Under the pieces are notes generated by a model. That model was not told where the DNA came from, did not search any database, and worked only from the letters and a program-made list of their open reading frames with translations. Below, one piece after another: positions 8,116 through 16,307 of a stretch of DNA of 64,000 bases. The translations under genes were made by a program, and so were the position numbers. Source of the DNA: Treponema maltophilum ATCC 51939 (lineage in GTDB: Bacteria > Spirochaetota > Spirochaetia > Treponematales > Treponemataceae); the NCBI RefSeq assembly GCF_000413055.1, contig NZ_KE332518.1, positions 869,583 through 933,582 on the forward strand. Direction: 5' to 3'. Every line of letters starts with the position of its first letter. The stretch's first letter is position 1.

Positions 8116-10981
8116 TTCTCCGAGCGCGGTAAGCATATTGCAGGATATCGCCGTCGTTGTGTTTTCTCTCGCTGCGGTTGCCTTTACGGCCCGGCTGTTT
8201 TACCGCGATGTGAATAAAACGCTTGAACGCAGCGATAAGGTGCAAATCGCAACCGTTTCGTATAAATACAAAAGCGTGCAGCGAAAATTTCTCGACCGTT
8301 CCGTATGGGACAGACCCGTGCAGTATTCGCCCGTGTATAACGGCGACATTATCCGTACCGCGCCTTTATCCGAAGCGACGATTAACTTTCCCGATCAAAA
8401 CGTCATAAGCGTCGGTGCGAACACGATGATTCAAATCTTTAAGCAAGCGCAAAAAGACGAAACGGCCATACAGGTTGACGAAGGAAGAATTTCGGTGCAG
8501 ACGGCCGGCGCGGCAATGGCCGTGCGCTCGGATAACGCATCGGTCAATGTGGAAAAAGATTCGGTTTTGCACATGCAAAAGCTTGAGGCCGACCGGGAAG
8601 CCGATTCTTCAGGCGGCGTATTGCGTTTGAGCGTCGAAAAAGGACGGGCTGCCCTGAGCAAAACGGACGGCGGTTTTGCCGAAGCGGATTCCGCGGCACA
8701 GGCGCAAGGCGAAATCTTAACCGAAGGGACGGTTGTGAATGCCGGCGGTTTCGGTTATGAGCCGGGAAGAGCCGATGCCGCAGGCACCGAAAATCGCCCC
8801 TTTGTTTCGGTTATAAGTCCCGCTCCCGAAATGAAAATACTGAACAAAAACGCCGCCGGTAAAGCGGCTGCGGTTCCATTTAAATGGTACAGCTCTTTTG
8901 ACGACGGCAGCGAATTGATTTTTGAAACGTCCCGCAGCCGCGATTTTACGCAAAATGTGCGCCGCGTGTCGGTTACCGGCTTAAAAGAATTGACCCTTGA
9001 TGAACAACCCGGCACCGTTTATTGGAGACTGTACGCCGCCGAAAAAGGCCCGGAAGATGCTTCGTCCGATTCGGGAAAATTTACCGTCTTGGCCGCGCCT
9101 CCGCCCGTAATTCTTGAACCCGCGAGCGACAGGCGCTATGTGTATAAAGAAGCGCTTCCGGCCGTACGCTTTTTGTGGAAGGGCAACGAAGTATGTTCGT
9201 CCTACGTGCTTGAAGCCTCTTCCGATCCCGATATGAAAAATCCCGCCGTTACAAAACAGGTGAACGGCGAATCGGTTTCGTTTGTGCTTCCCCGCGACGG
9301 AACATGGTACTGGCGGTTAACGCCGATTTATGCGGCGGAAGACGAAACGAGCCGCAAGCCGACTCCCGCATCGGTTTTTTATATCGAAAAACAAAAAACC
9401 TTTGCACCTATAGAACAGCTTGCGCCCGGAAAAATCGCGGATACGGCCGAAGGCAAAAGCGTAACCTTTTCGTGGAAGAGCGTAAGCGAGGTAAAAAAAT
9501 ACCTTGTGCGCGTTGCAAAAACCGAAGCGATGAACAATCCCGTTTTGGAGCGTTCTTCCGACATCAATTATTACGAGCTGAAAAACGCCGCAAAAGCGCT
9601 TCCGAACGGCACTTATTATTGGACGGTTGAAGGGCTCGATAAAAACGGCGAACGCTTAACGGCAAGCGCGGCTTCCTCTTTTAAAACGCGCGACAGCGAA
9701 GTTATCCTTCGTTCGCTTTTTCCGCCGGACAATTACGTGTTGGCCGACACCTTGTGCCTCGATACGCGCTTTACGTGGAAAACGAATTTGCAGGGCGAAC
9801 AGCGCTTTCAAGTGTCCGCGACGCCCGATTTTTCATCTCCCCTTTTGGACATAAAAGCGCAGGGCTCCGGTATCGACGGCCTCATGCTCGAGCGGGGCGA
9901 CTGTTATTGGCGCGTGGCGATAAAAAGCGAAGACGAAACTTTTCATACGCCGGCCAAAAAGCTGAACGTTGCTCCCGCGCTTCCTCGTCCGGAACTTATC
10001 GGTATAGGCGATTCGGTCGTTGTCCGCCCCGATGCGAAAACGACCTTTGCGTGGACGGCCGTTCCGCTTGCCGATTATTATCAGGTAAAAATCACCGAGC
10101 CGGGCTTGGATTCGCAGCCCTTATACGAAAATCTGTACATTACCGGCACCGAAGTAAAAATGGCTTTGCAGTCGATACGCGAGGGGCGCTACGTTATACA
10201 CGTGCAGGCTTTTGCCGCGGCGACTGTTACGTCGAGCCGGCGCCACAGCTTTGCCGCCGATAAAACCTTCGATTTAAAGCACCTGCGCCCCGTCGAACTC
10301 GTGTCTCCCGTGCGCGGTGCACGGATCTCCGGCGTGGATGCGGCCCTCAAGCCGGGCACTTTGGAATGGAACTCGGTTGAAAAACCCGTAAAAAGCCGCC
10401 TCGTACTCGAAAAGGTCGGCAAAGCGGGCAGCATCATTTCGGTTTCGAATCCCGATTATACGGTAGACCTTCCGCCGCTTGAAGCCGGAACCTACCGCTG
10501 GCGGGTCAGCGCCGCAACCGAAGACGGCTTGGACATTTCGTCGGTTCGGGACGGAACTTTTACCGTTTTACCCATACCGCCGCTTGAAAAACTTGCCGTT
10601 TCTTCACCGGAGGAAAACGAAACATTCAGTGTAAACTTTTTCAAAACGAACCGCAGCATCGTGTTCCGTTGGAAAAAGAACGCCGACGCTACGCATTATT
10701 CAATCAAATTGTACAACGCTAAAAATCAAAAGATTTTCGAGCGCGAAATAGAGGCAAACGAAGCTTCCGCGGCGGGTACTGCGGGCGAATGTGCCTTTAC
10801 ATTTACCGAACTTGCCAAATTATCGCGCGGAACGTTTTCTGCCGACATACGCGCCCAACGGCGTTTAAAGAACGGCCTTTTGTTCCAAGACGGGAACGCT
10901 TCCGTGCGGCACTTTGTCATAGATTTGCCGCAAACGAAAAAAGTCGAAACAGATGATACCGGAGTTTTGTATGGGCGATAG
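8081..10981 (+). CDS. FecR-domain protein with repeated FN3-like modules
   Basis: 966 aa, anchored by one N-terminal helix (about residues 22-40). A FecR domain lies at about 85-200 (NGDIIRTAPLSEATINFPDQN, then ISVGANTMIQIF). Several immunoglobulin/FN3-like repeats follow, each built around F-x-W-K/T and Y-x-W-x-V strands such as GTYYWTVEGLDKNG, GDCYWRVAI and GTYRWRVSAATEDG. FecR domains usually relay surface signals or bind envelope ligands; here no FecI sits beside it. Treponemes have FecR-like surface proteins reported to bind fibronectin (recalled, TP0483-type), a possible analogue. It overlaps the cyclase upstream (35 nt) and the outer-membrane-like gene downstream (11 nt), implying one operon. 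Confidence 0.8.
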   Translation: MKTKKSTKYNPDSPSAVSILQDIAVVVFSLAAVAFTARLFYRDVNKTLERSDKVQIATVSYKYKSVQRKFLDRSVWDRPVQYSPVYNGDIIRTAPLSEATINFPDQNVISVGANTMIQIFKQAQKDETAIQVDEGRISVQTAGAAMAVRSDNASVNVEKDSVLHMQKLEADREADSSGGVLRLSVEKGRAALSKTDGGFAEADSAAQAQGEILTEGTVVNAGGFGYEPGRADAAGTENRPFVSVISPAPEMKILNKNAAGKAAAVPFKWYSSFDDGSELIFETSRSRDFTQNVRRVSVTGLKELTLDEQPGTVYWRLYAAEKGPEDASSDSGKFTVLAAPPPVILEPASDRRYVYKEALPAVRFLWKGNEVCSSYVLEASSDPDMKNPAVTKQVNGESVSFVLPRDGTWYWRLTPIYAAEDETSRKPTPASVFYIEKQKTFAPIEQLAPGKIADTAEGKSVTFSWKSVSEVKKYLVRVAKTEAMNNPVLERSSDINYYELKNAAKALPNGTYYWTVEGLDKNGERLTASAASSFKTRDSEVILRSLFPPDNYVLADTLCLDTRFTWKTNLQGEQRFQVSATPDFSSPLLDIKAQGSGIDGLMLERGDCYWRVAIKSEDETFHTPAKKLNVAPALPRPELIGIGDSVVVRPDAKTTFAWTAVPLADYYQVKITEPGLDSQPLYENLYITGTEVKMALQSIREGRYVIHVQAFAAATVTSSRRHSFAADKTFDLKHLRPVELVSPVRGARISGVDAALKPGTLEWNSVEKPVKSRLVLEKVGKAGSIISVSNPDYTVDLPPLEAGTYRWRVSAATEDGLDISSVRDGTFTVLPIPPLEKLAVSSPEENETFSVNFFKTNRSIVFRWKKNADATHYSIKLYNAKNQKIFEREIEANEASAAGTAGECAFTFTELAKLSRGTFSADIRAQRRLKNGLLFQDGNASVRHFVIDLPQTKKVETDDTGVLYGR

Positions 10982-12188
10982 ACGATTTTTTGCGGCTTTG
11001 TGTGCGCTTGTTTTTTTTGTATGCCTGCCGCCCGCACAGGCGCAGACTCCTGCCGGTACCGGCGAGCCCGTCCAAGAGCAAACGGAGGAACCGACGCACT
11101 ATTTTATCGAGGAAAGCGAACACGGCTCGGTTTTATACCAACGGCTTTCGTGGCAAAAGGTTGACGATATTTTGGGTTACGAGTTCGAACTCGAAAAAGA
11201 GGACGATAACGGCAAGTGGCGCAGAATCGATAAAAAAACGGTAAAAGACAACTTTACCGATGTATCGCTGCCGCCGGGAACTTACCGCTATAAAATAACC
11301 GTCATCAACCTGCTCGGACAGGCCGAAGCGTCCAGCGCTTACCGCAATTTTGAAATTTTGATCGCGCACCAGCCGGAAGTCGAATCCGTGTCGCCGCACC
11401 TCATCTATTTGGATGAATTTTTCGACGGCATCTTTGCCGCATCCGGCGCGTATTTTTTGCGCCACACCGTGTTTTTCCTGAACAAACAGGGGAGCGCGCC
11501 GATCGCGCTTGTGCCGACCGAGCTTTCCAAAGACGGAAAAAAAGTCCGCTTTGAATTGAACTTAAATAAATTCAATCCGGGCGTCTATACCTTTACCGTG
11601 CGCGATATAAGCGGCTTAACCGACAAAAGCAAAACCGTAACCTTCAAATTCCAAAAGCCCGTGGACGCCTATGTGTCGGTCGGCTATACGTTTACCGGCT
11701 TTGCGGGTCAAAGCGCCTTTCAAACGTTCTATAACAGGAACGTCGCCCCCTTAGGCGGCATGTTCCGCTTTTCGCTCCTGCCGATAAAAAGAACCTACGG
11801 CAACTTCGGCTTTAACCTGACCTATTCGGCCGCAATGATGAATTCAAAGCACGAGTATTACAGGCTGAACGGCACGCTCATGACCGCACAGTTGAACGCG
11901 GTGTACATATATCCGCTTATAAAACACCGCTTAAACCTCGACGTACACGCGGGCTTGGGCGCCGCCTTTTTGGTAAACAGCCGCTTTGTGTTTGAGGGTT
12001 CGGGCGATGTAAAAAGTCCCGCGTACTGGTATTGGGGACCGGGCATCAGTGCGGGAACCTCGCTGCAGCTTTTAAATATATTCAAAAAGATGTATGTCGA
12101 AGCCGGCGTCGAACACTTTATCGTGTTCAGAAAAGGCATGCCGAAGTATATTGTTCAGCCGGAAGTTTCCGTCGGCTGGATGTTTTAG
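10971..12188 (+). CDS. Predicted outer-membrane protein with fibronectin-like N-domain
   Basis: 405 aa. The start is set at ATG 10971 because GGAG lies 6 nt before it; an in-frame ATG at 10953 has no such site. A signal peptide (RRFFAALCALVFFVCLPPAQAQ) leads into an FN3-like module (WQKVDDILGYEFELEKE ... PPGTYRYKI), an IPT-like segment (VSPHLIYLD), and a C-terminal half rich in alternating amphipathic strands (VDAYVSVGYTFTGFAG, FGFNLTYSAAMM, LDVHAGLGAAFL, YVEAGVEHFIV). It ends in VSVGWMF, the terminal Phe common in beta-barrels. Likely partner of the overlapping FecR-like protein. Function unknown; the barrel is inferred from pattern only. Confidence 0.65.
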   Translation: MGDRRFFAALCALVFFVCLPPAQAQTPAGTGEPVQEQTEEPTHYFIEESEHGSVLYQRLSWQKVDDILGYEFELEKEDDNGKWRRIDKKTVKDNFTDVSLPPGTYRYKITVINLLGQAEASSAYRNFEILIAHQPEVESVSPHLIYLDEFFDGIFAASGAYFLRHTVFFLNKQGSAPIALVPTELSKDGKKVRFELNLNKFNPGVYTFTVRDISGLTDKSKTVTFKFQKPVDAYVSVGYTFTGFAGQSAFQTFYNRNVAPLGGMFRFSLLPIKRTYGNFGFNLTYSAAMMNSKHEYYRLNGTLMTAQLNAVYIYPLIKHRLNLDVHAGLGAAFLVNSRFVFEGSGDVKSPAYWYWGPGISAGTSLQLLNIFKKMYVEAGVEHFIVFRKGMPKYIVQPEVSVGWMF

Positions 12189-12227
12189 GGAAACGACGCA
12201 ATATTTGTTTTTATGAGGGAGTCGGCT

Positions 12228-15140
12228 ATGAAACGATCAGGTAAAAATTTTATACGCGCTGCCGTGTGTGCGGCAGTCATCGCGCTGCTGTTCGGTATGA
12301 CGGCGTGCAAACAGTTTACCGCGGATATAGATGAAGAATTCGGCTATTGGGCGTCGGAAGTTGTTCCTGTGGATTACAGTTTTGATGTGTCCTATCAAAT
12401 GAGTAATGACGGAGCACTGTGCATACCGTCGGATTCGCCTGTAACGCTTACAATTAAACTGCATAACTCAAGAAAATTCAGCTTAATTATGCCTACGTCA
12501 ACGTCCTCAGCAGCAGACGTGCAGAAGATTATCCGTTTTCCCGGGCTTTCAACGCAGCCGACATACGGCACGGACTACACCTTAGAGCAAACGCCTGATA
12601 AATCGGCATTAAGGCTCAAATACGGCTCGACCTTTTTGAAAGCACACGAATGGAGTAACGGCAACATAGGAGCCGAAATTACCCTTACTTCCACGGACGG
12701 CAGAAAGTTCGGTAAAAAGTTTAGCCTGAATATTGAAGCAAACACGCCGCCGCCCGAAATCGGCGATATAACGATAGCAAAAACGAATGAGGCGGATCCT
12801 CATTATGTTTTGTGCTTTAAGGTGGACAATTCGGCTATGAATACAACCATAGCAGGCGAAAACCTACACAACGATTTAGGCCTTGTCATTACTAAAGAGG
12901 GCGGAGAAACGAAGAAAATACTGCTTCCCATAGAAAGTTCTGGATTTGCGGTAGACACGACGAACGGTCTTTTGTCATCGGCTTCGCAGATTATTGACCC
13001 TGTCCCTTCAGGAACATGGAAGGTCTGTTTTAAAACCGGTACGAGCCTTACGGAAAGTACACTCCCCCAAAAATACACAGTCCGGCTGATCGACACAAAA
13101 GGCCTTTCTTCCGCGCCAAAAGAAGCGCATACTTTAGGTTATATCGCAAGCGGAAGCTCTCCGACTAATGCATGGAAAAATCTAAAAGAGGCCGTCGAGA
13201 GTGCAGAGGCCGGCGGCGTTATAACCGTCATGGGTGAAGTTAAAGCAACAAACGCTACCGATAACCACGGTGCAATCAGTGTAACAAAAAAGATCACCGT
13301 AAAAGGAACCGGCTTAACTCCCGTACTCAATGCCGATAAGGACATCGGCGGTAAACCCAAACATCGTATCTTTACCGTTGAAAACGGCGGAGAACTGACG
13401 CTTGAAAACATTACGCTCAAAGGCGGTATGGCAGCAGGAACTACAGATGACGAACAATCCGGCGGCGGCATATTTGTCAAAGCGGGATGCAAGGCGAAAC
13501 TTACAAACTGCATTATTAAAAACTGTGAGGCAGCGGAATTCGGCGGCGCTATTTGTTCAGAAGGCGAGCTGACCTTAGACCGCGGCACTATCGGCGGTTC
13601 TGCGGCCGATGCCAACAAAGCAAACCAAGGCGGCGGTATCTGCATACAGAAAAACGGACGTTTTACGCTTAAAACTGCGACTATAAGCGGAAACAAAGCC
13701 TCCTACGGCGGAGCTATCTCTGTGCGCGAATCAGGCTCGGTAAGTATGGAAAGCGGTTTTCTTATGAGAAATACGGTAAGCTCTTTAGGCGGCGGCGTAC
13801 TTGTTGATAATAGTGCATCGTTTACGAGTGTATCGTTTACGATGACCGGCGGTGAAATAAAAAACAATACGGGGCAGAGCGGCGGAGGCGGCGTATTCGT
13901 GCATCGGGGAACTTTTACTCTTTCCGGCGGCACTATTGAAAGCAATACCGCCGACGCAGGTAAAAATGGCGGAGGCATCTACGTCGATTCAACAGGAAAA
14001 CTCTTTATAACCGGTGGCTCCATAAAATTGAACAAGACGACAAAAAATGGAAGCGATATCGGAAAAGGCGGCGGTGTGTATGTGGACGGTTCCTCTAAGG
14101 TAACGCTTGTTATGAGCGGCGGCAGCATAGAAGGAAATGAAGCAGGCAAAAACGGCAGTACGTACGAAGGTTCCGGCGGCGGTGTGCACATAGACCGCGG
14201 CACATTCACTATGACAGGCGGCGAAATTAAAACCAATAACGCCAAAAACGGCGGCGGTGTTGCACTCGATAAGGGCGGAACCCTGGAGCTTTCCGGCAGC
14301 GGCGAAATCTCCGGCAACACAGCGGAAAATAACGGCCTTGGCGGCGGCATCTGCGTCGGCACTGATGCAGATGCTAATGAAAATACCGGCACGCTTACGA
14401 TGACCGGCGGCGAAATCTCCGACAACACTGCGAACGGGGGCGGCGGCATCGCTGTATTGCACGGTACCTTTACCATGTCAAAGGGAAAGGTGAGCGGCAA
14501 TACGGCAGCTCAAAAAGGCGGCGGTATTTTCGGATATTATTATTCTAGTACCGATGAGGCCAAAGGCGAAATTACCGTTTTAGACGGCGAAATTTCAGGC
14601 AATACGGCAGAGGCCTCAGGTGTGATGGCAGGCGGCGGTATATGTTCGCTTTATAAATTGACCGTCTCGGGCGGCGACATAAAGAATAACACAGCTACGA
14701 ACGGTTTTGGCGGCGGCATAGGCGTTAATAATGAAACATTCGACTTTTCTGGCGGAACAGTGAGCGGCAATATGACGCTAAGCAGCGTTCCCACCTCGGC
14801 GCTGGGAAAGGGTATTTTTGTCGACCGCCGTGTAACTATGACGATGTCAGGCAGCGCAAAAGTCGATACAGGTAACGACGTGTACTTGGGTAACGACGGT
14901 ACAACAACAAGAGCGTCTATTACCGTAACGGCCCCCTTGACCAATACGCTTGCGGCAACGCTTACGATGGAGAATGATACAACCGGATACGAAGTAGGCA
15001 GAGTTGTCGTAAAGGGAGACGGTTATACGCTTACAACTGACTACAAAGACAAGTTCCCCATAACACCGCAGACATTGCCAACCTCAAAGGATTGGACGAC
15101 CGAGCTGGCCGGTAATCAGCTCAAGCTGAAAACGCAGTAG
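12228..15140 (+). CDS. Large beta-helix surface lipoprotein with GGGI repeats
   Basis: 970 aa. ATG 12228 is chosen over 12213 because GAGGGAG sits 6 nt upstream. The N-terminus is a lipoprotein signal with Cys at about residue 27 (LLFGMTAC, a relaxed spirochaetal lipobox). Residues ~40-330 are a non-repetitive head. From about residue 390 to 850 come roughly a dozen coils of the form F-T-M-x-G-G-x-I-x-x-N-x-A-x-x-G-G-G-I, typical of right-handed parallel beta-helices and similar in style to chlamydial Pmp GGA(I) repeats. The C-terminus ends PTSKDWTTELAGNQLKLK and has no autotransporter barrel. Adhesin or surface antigen is inferred. A decayed copy of its C-terminus lies just downstream. Confidence 0.8.
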   Translation: MKRSGKNFIRAAVCAAVIALLFGMTACKQFTADIDEEFGYWASEVVPVDYSFDVSYQMSNDGALCIPSDSPVTLTIKLHNSRKFSLIMPTSTSSAADVQKIIRFPGLSTQPTYGTDYTLEQTPDKSALRLKYGSTFLKAHEWSNGNIGAEITLTSTDGRKFGKKFSLNIEANTPPPEIGDITIAKTNEADPHYVLCFKVDNSAMNTTIAGENLHNDLGLVITKEGGETKKILLPIESSGFAVDTTNGLLSSASQIIDPVPSGTWKVCFKTGTSLTESTLPQKYTVRLIDTKGLSSAPKEAHTLGYIASGSSPTNAWKNLKEAVESAEAGGVITVMGEVKATNATDNHGAISVTKKITVKGTGLTPVLNADKDIGGKPKHRIFTVENGGELTLENITLKGGMAAGTTDDEQSGGGIFVKAGCKAKLTNCIIKNCEAAEFGGAICSEGELTLDRGTIGGSAADANKANQGGGICIQKNGRFTLKTATISGNKASYGGAISVRESGSVSMESGFLMRNTVSSLGGGVLVDNSASFTSVSFTMTGGEIKNNTGQSGGGGVFVHRGTFTLSGGTIESNTADAGKNGGGIYVDSTGKLFITGGSIKLNKTTKNGSDIGKGGGVYVDGSSKVTLVMSGGSIEGNEAGKNGSTYEGSGGGVHIDRGTFTMTGGEIKTNNAKNGGGVALDKGGTLELSGSGEISGNTAENNGLGGGICVGTDADANENTGTLTMTGGEISDNTANGGGGIAVLHGTFTMSKGKVSGNTAAQKGGGIFGYYYSSTDEAKGEITVLDGEISGNTAEASGVMAGGGICSLYKLTVSGGDIKNNTATNGFGGGIGVNNETFDFSGGTVSGNMTLSSVPTSALGKGIFVDRRVTMTMSGSAKVDTGNDVYLGNDGTTTRASITVTAPLTNTLAATLTMENDTTGYEVGRVVVKGDGYTLTTDYKDKFPITPQTLPTSKDWTTELAGNQLKLKTQ
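13400..14775 (+). repeat. Degenerate protein-coding repeat (beta-helix coils)
   Basis: The coding sequence repeats about every 60-100 bases around GGCGGCGGC/T(ATC/GTA) and the phrase ACxATGACxGGCGGCGAAAT (TMTGGEI), seen for example near 13841, 14205 and 14397. Arrays of this kind can gain or lose units by recombination. Confidence 0.7.
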
Positions 15141-15161
15141 TAAATACCAGGTACCGAAGGC

Positions 15162-15233
15162 ATCACACAGACTTTACCGACCCGAAAGAAGTGGAAGATG
15201 TATAAGTTGAAGGGAAGCTGGCTTGGGCTTTAA
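15162..15233 (+). pseudogene. Decayed C-terminal fragment of a beta-helix lipoprotein paralogue
   Basis: Translated in this frame the stretch reads ITQTLPTRKKWKMYKLKGSW and ends LGL-stop. The intact gene 20 bases upstream ends ITPQTLPTSKDWTTELAGNQLKLKTQ, so the core TQ/PQTLPT(S/R)K.W followed by K/L residues is shared, with a lost residue and drift. There is no start or upstream coding sequence for it. It is best read as the remnant of a second family member removed by recombination. Confidence 0.55.
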
Positions 15234-15255
15234 CGCCGCACTCGAGCGTTTCGTC

Positions 15256-15298
15256 CCGCACGGTAATGTTTGAAAATCGGATGTGCGGTGATTTTTTT
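15256..15298 (+). terminator. Possible rho-independent terminator
   Basis: CCGCAC at 15256-15261 pairs with GTGCGG at 15283-15288 across a 21-nt loop, followed by a run of seven T at 15292-15298. It lies after the beta-helix lipoprotein gene and before the nuclease gene. The loop is long, so support is moderate. Confidence 0.45.
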
Positions 15299-15375
15299 CA
15301 CGCGTACTTATCGGGAGCAAGTGTTTTTTCCTATTTTTATACCGTCTGCGTCTATAATTAGGTACGGAGGTGTAT

Positions 15376-16230
15376 ATGAAAAAACACAATCGCCGCTATA
15401 AAGATTCCGTGTTCGTCGATTTATTCGGCGAGGACGAAAACGCAAAGGAGAATTTTCTGTCGTTGTATAATGCGCTTCACCGCACTCATTTGGACGGCTC
15501 GACCGAGCTCAAGCCGCTGCGCCTTGACAACGTCATGTACATGAGTTTTTGCAACGATGTATCCTGTCTTATCGACAACAAAATTATCGTGCTGGCCGAA
15601 CACCAATCTACAATCAACGATAACATGCCGGTGCGCTTTTTGGAATATGCAGCCCGCTTGTACGAACAAATCCAAAACCCGCGCGACCGCTATTTGCGTA
15701 AACTTAAACAGATTCCTACGCCCGAATTCTATGTGTTTTACAACGGTGAAGAAAAATACCCCTCTCAGGCGGAACTGCGGCTTTCCGATGCATTCTCGGT
15801 AAAATCCGCAAAACTAAGTCTTGAATTGCTTGTAAAAGTGATAAACATCAATTACAATAAAGACAACAAGCTCTTGAAAAAATGCAAGCCGCTTGCGGAA
15901 TACACGCAGTTTGTAGAAGCGGTGCGCCGGCACATCAAGCTCGATAGAAAAAACGGCTTTAAGAATGCGATTAAAGAATGTATTCAAAACGATATTTTAC
16001 GGAATTATTTAGAGCGAAAATCACGGGAGGTTATGAACATGTTGATAGCCGAATATGATTATGATACCGACATTGCAGTACAAAGAGAAGAGGAACGCGA
16101 AATCGCCTTTGCCGACGGAGCATACCAAAAAGCGCTTGAAACGGCAAAGGCTTTTAAACGGCTTGGTTTTGATATTGCTAAAATAGCCGAAGGAACAGGA
16201 CTTTCCGTTGAAGAAATCGAAAGACTTTAA
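15376..16230 (+). CDS. Rpn/PD-(D/E)XK nuclease-family transposase-like protein
   Basis: 284 aa member of the Rpn/YhgA-like PD-(D/E)XK family, often labelled recombination-promoting nuclease or putative transposase. Visible features: N-terminal YKDSVFVDLFGEDENAKENFLSLYNAL, a nuclease core with SCLIDNKIIVLAEHQ (acidic residue plus E-x-Q in place of E-x-K), an AARLYEQI helix, and a C-terminal tail KAFKRLGFDIAKIAEGTGLSVEEIERL resembling the short helix pair many family members carry. GGAGG is 5 nt before ATG 15376, favoured over GTG 15370; a TATAAT sits at 15353-15358. No terminal inverted repeats mark it as an insertion sequence. Such genes are multicopy in treponemes and sit in variable regions. 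Confidence 0.8.
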   Translation: MKKHNRRYKDSVFVDLFGEDENAKENFLSLYNALHRTHLDGSTELKPLRLDNVMYMSFCNDVSCLIDNKIIVLAEHQSTINDNMPVRFLEYAARLYEQIQNPRDRYLRKLKQIPTPEFYVFYNGEEKYPSQAELRLSDAFSVKSAKLSLELLVKVININYNKDNKLLKKCKPLAEYTQFVEAVRRHIKLDRKNGFKNAIKECIQNDILRNYLERKSREVMNMLIAEYDYDTDIAVQREEEREIAFADGAYQKALETAKAFKRLGFDIAKIAEGTGLSVEEIERL

Positions 16231-16245
16231 AAATGAAAGATGATG

Positions 16246-16273
16246 CTGTCCAAAAACTGAAGTTTTTGGACAG
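16246..16273. terminator. Perfect 13-bp hairpin between convergent genes
   Basis: CTGTCCAAAAACT, a GA loop, then AGTTTTTGGACAG, a perfect 13-bp stem placed between the nuclease gene (+) and the phosphofructokinase gene (-). Its A-rich and T-rich inner arms suit a bidirectional terminator. The inner sequence resembles the palindrome at 60105-60128. Confidence 0.65.
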
Positions 16274-16307
16274 TTTCCCCGATTTTCTCCGTCCCCTTTT
16301 AAGTTTT

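Noticed and set aside
13139-14500. Minus-strand frames over the beta-helix repeats
   Set aside because: Pro-rich reverse translation of GGC repeats; explained by the repeat itself.
15376-16230. Insertion sequence with transposase
   Set aside because: The protein is an Rpn/PD-(D/E)XK type; no terminal inverted repeats or target duplications were seen around the gene.
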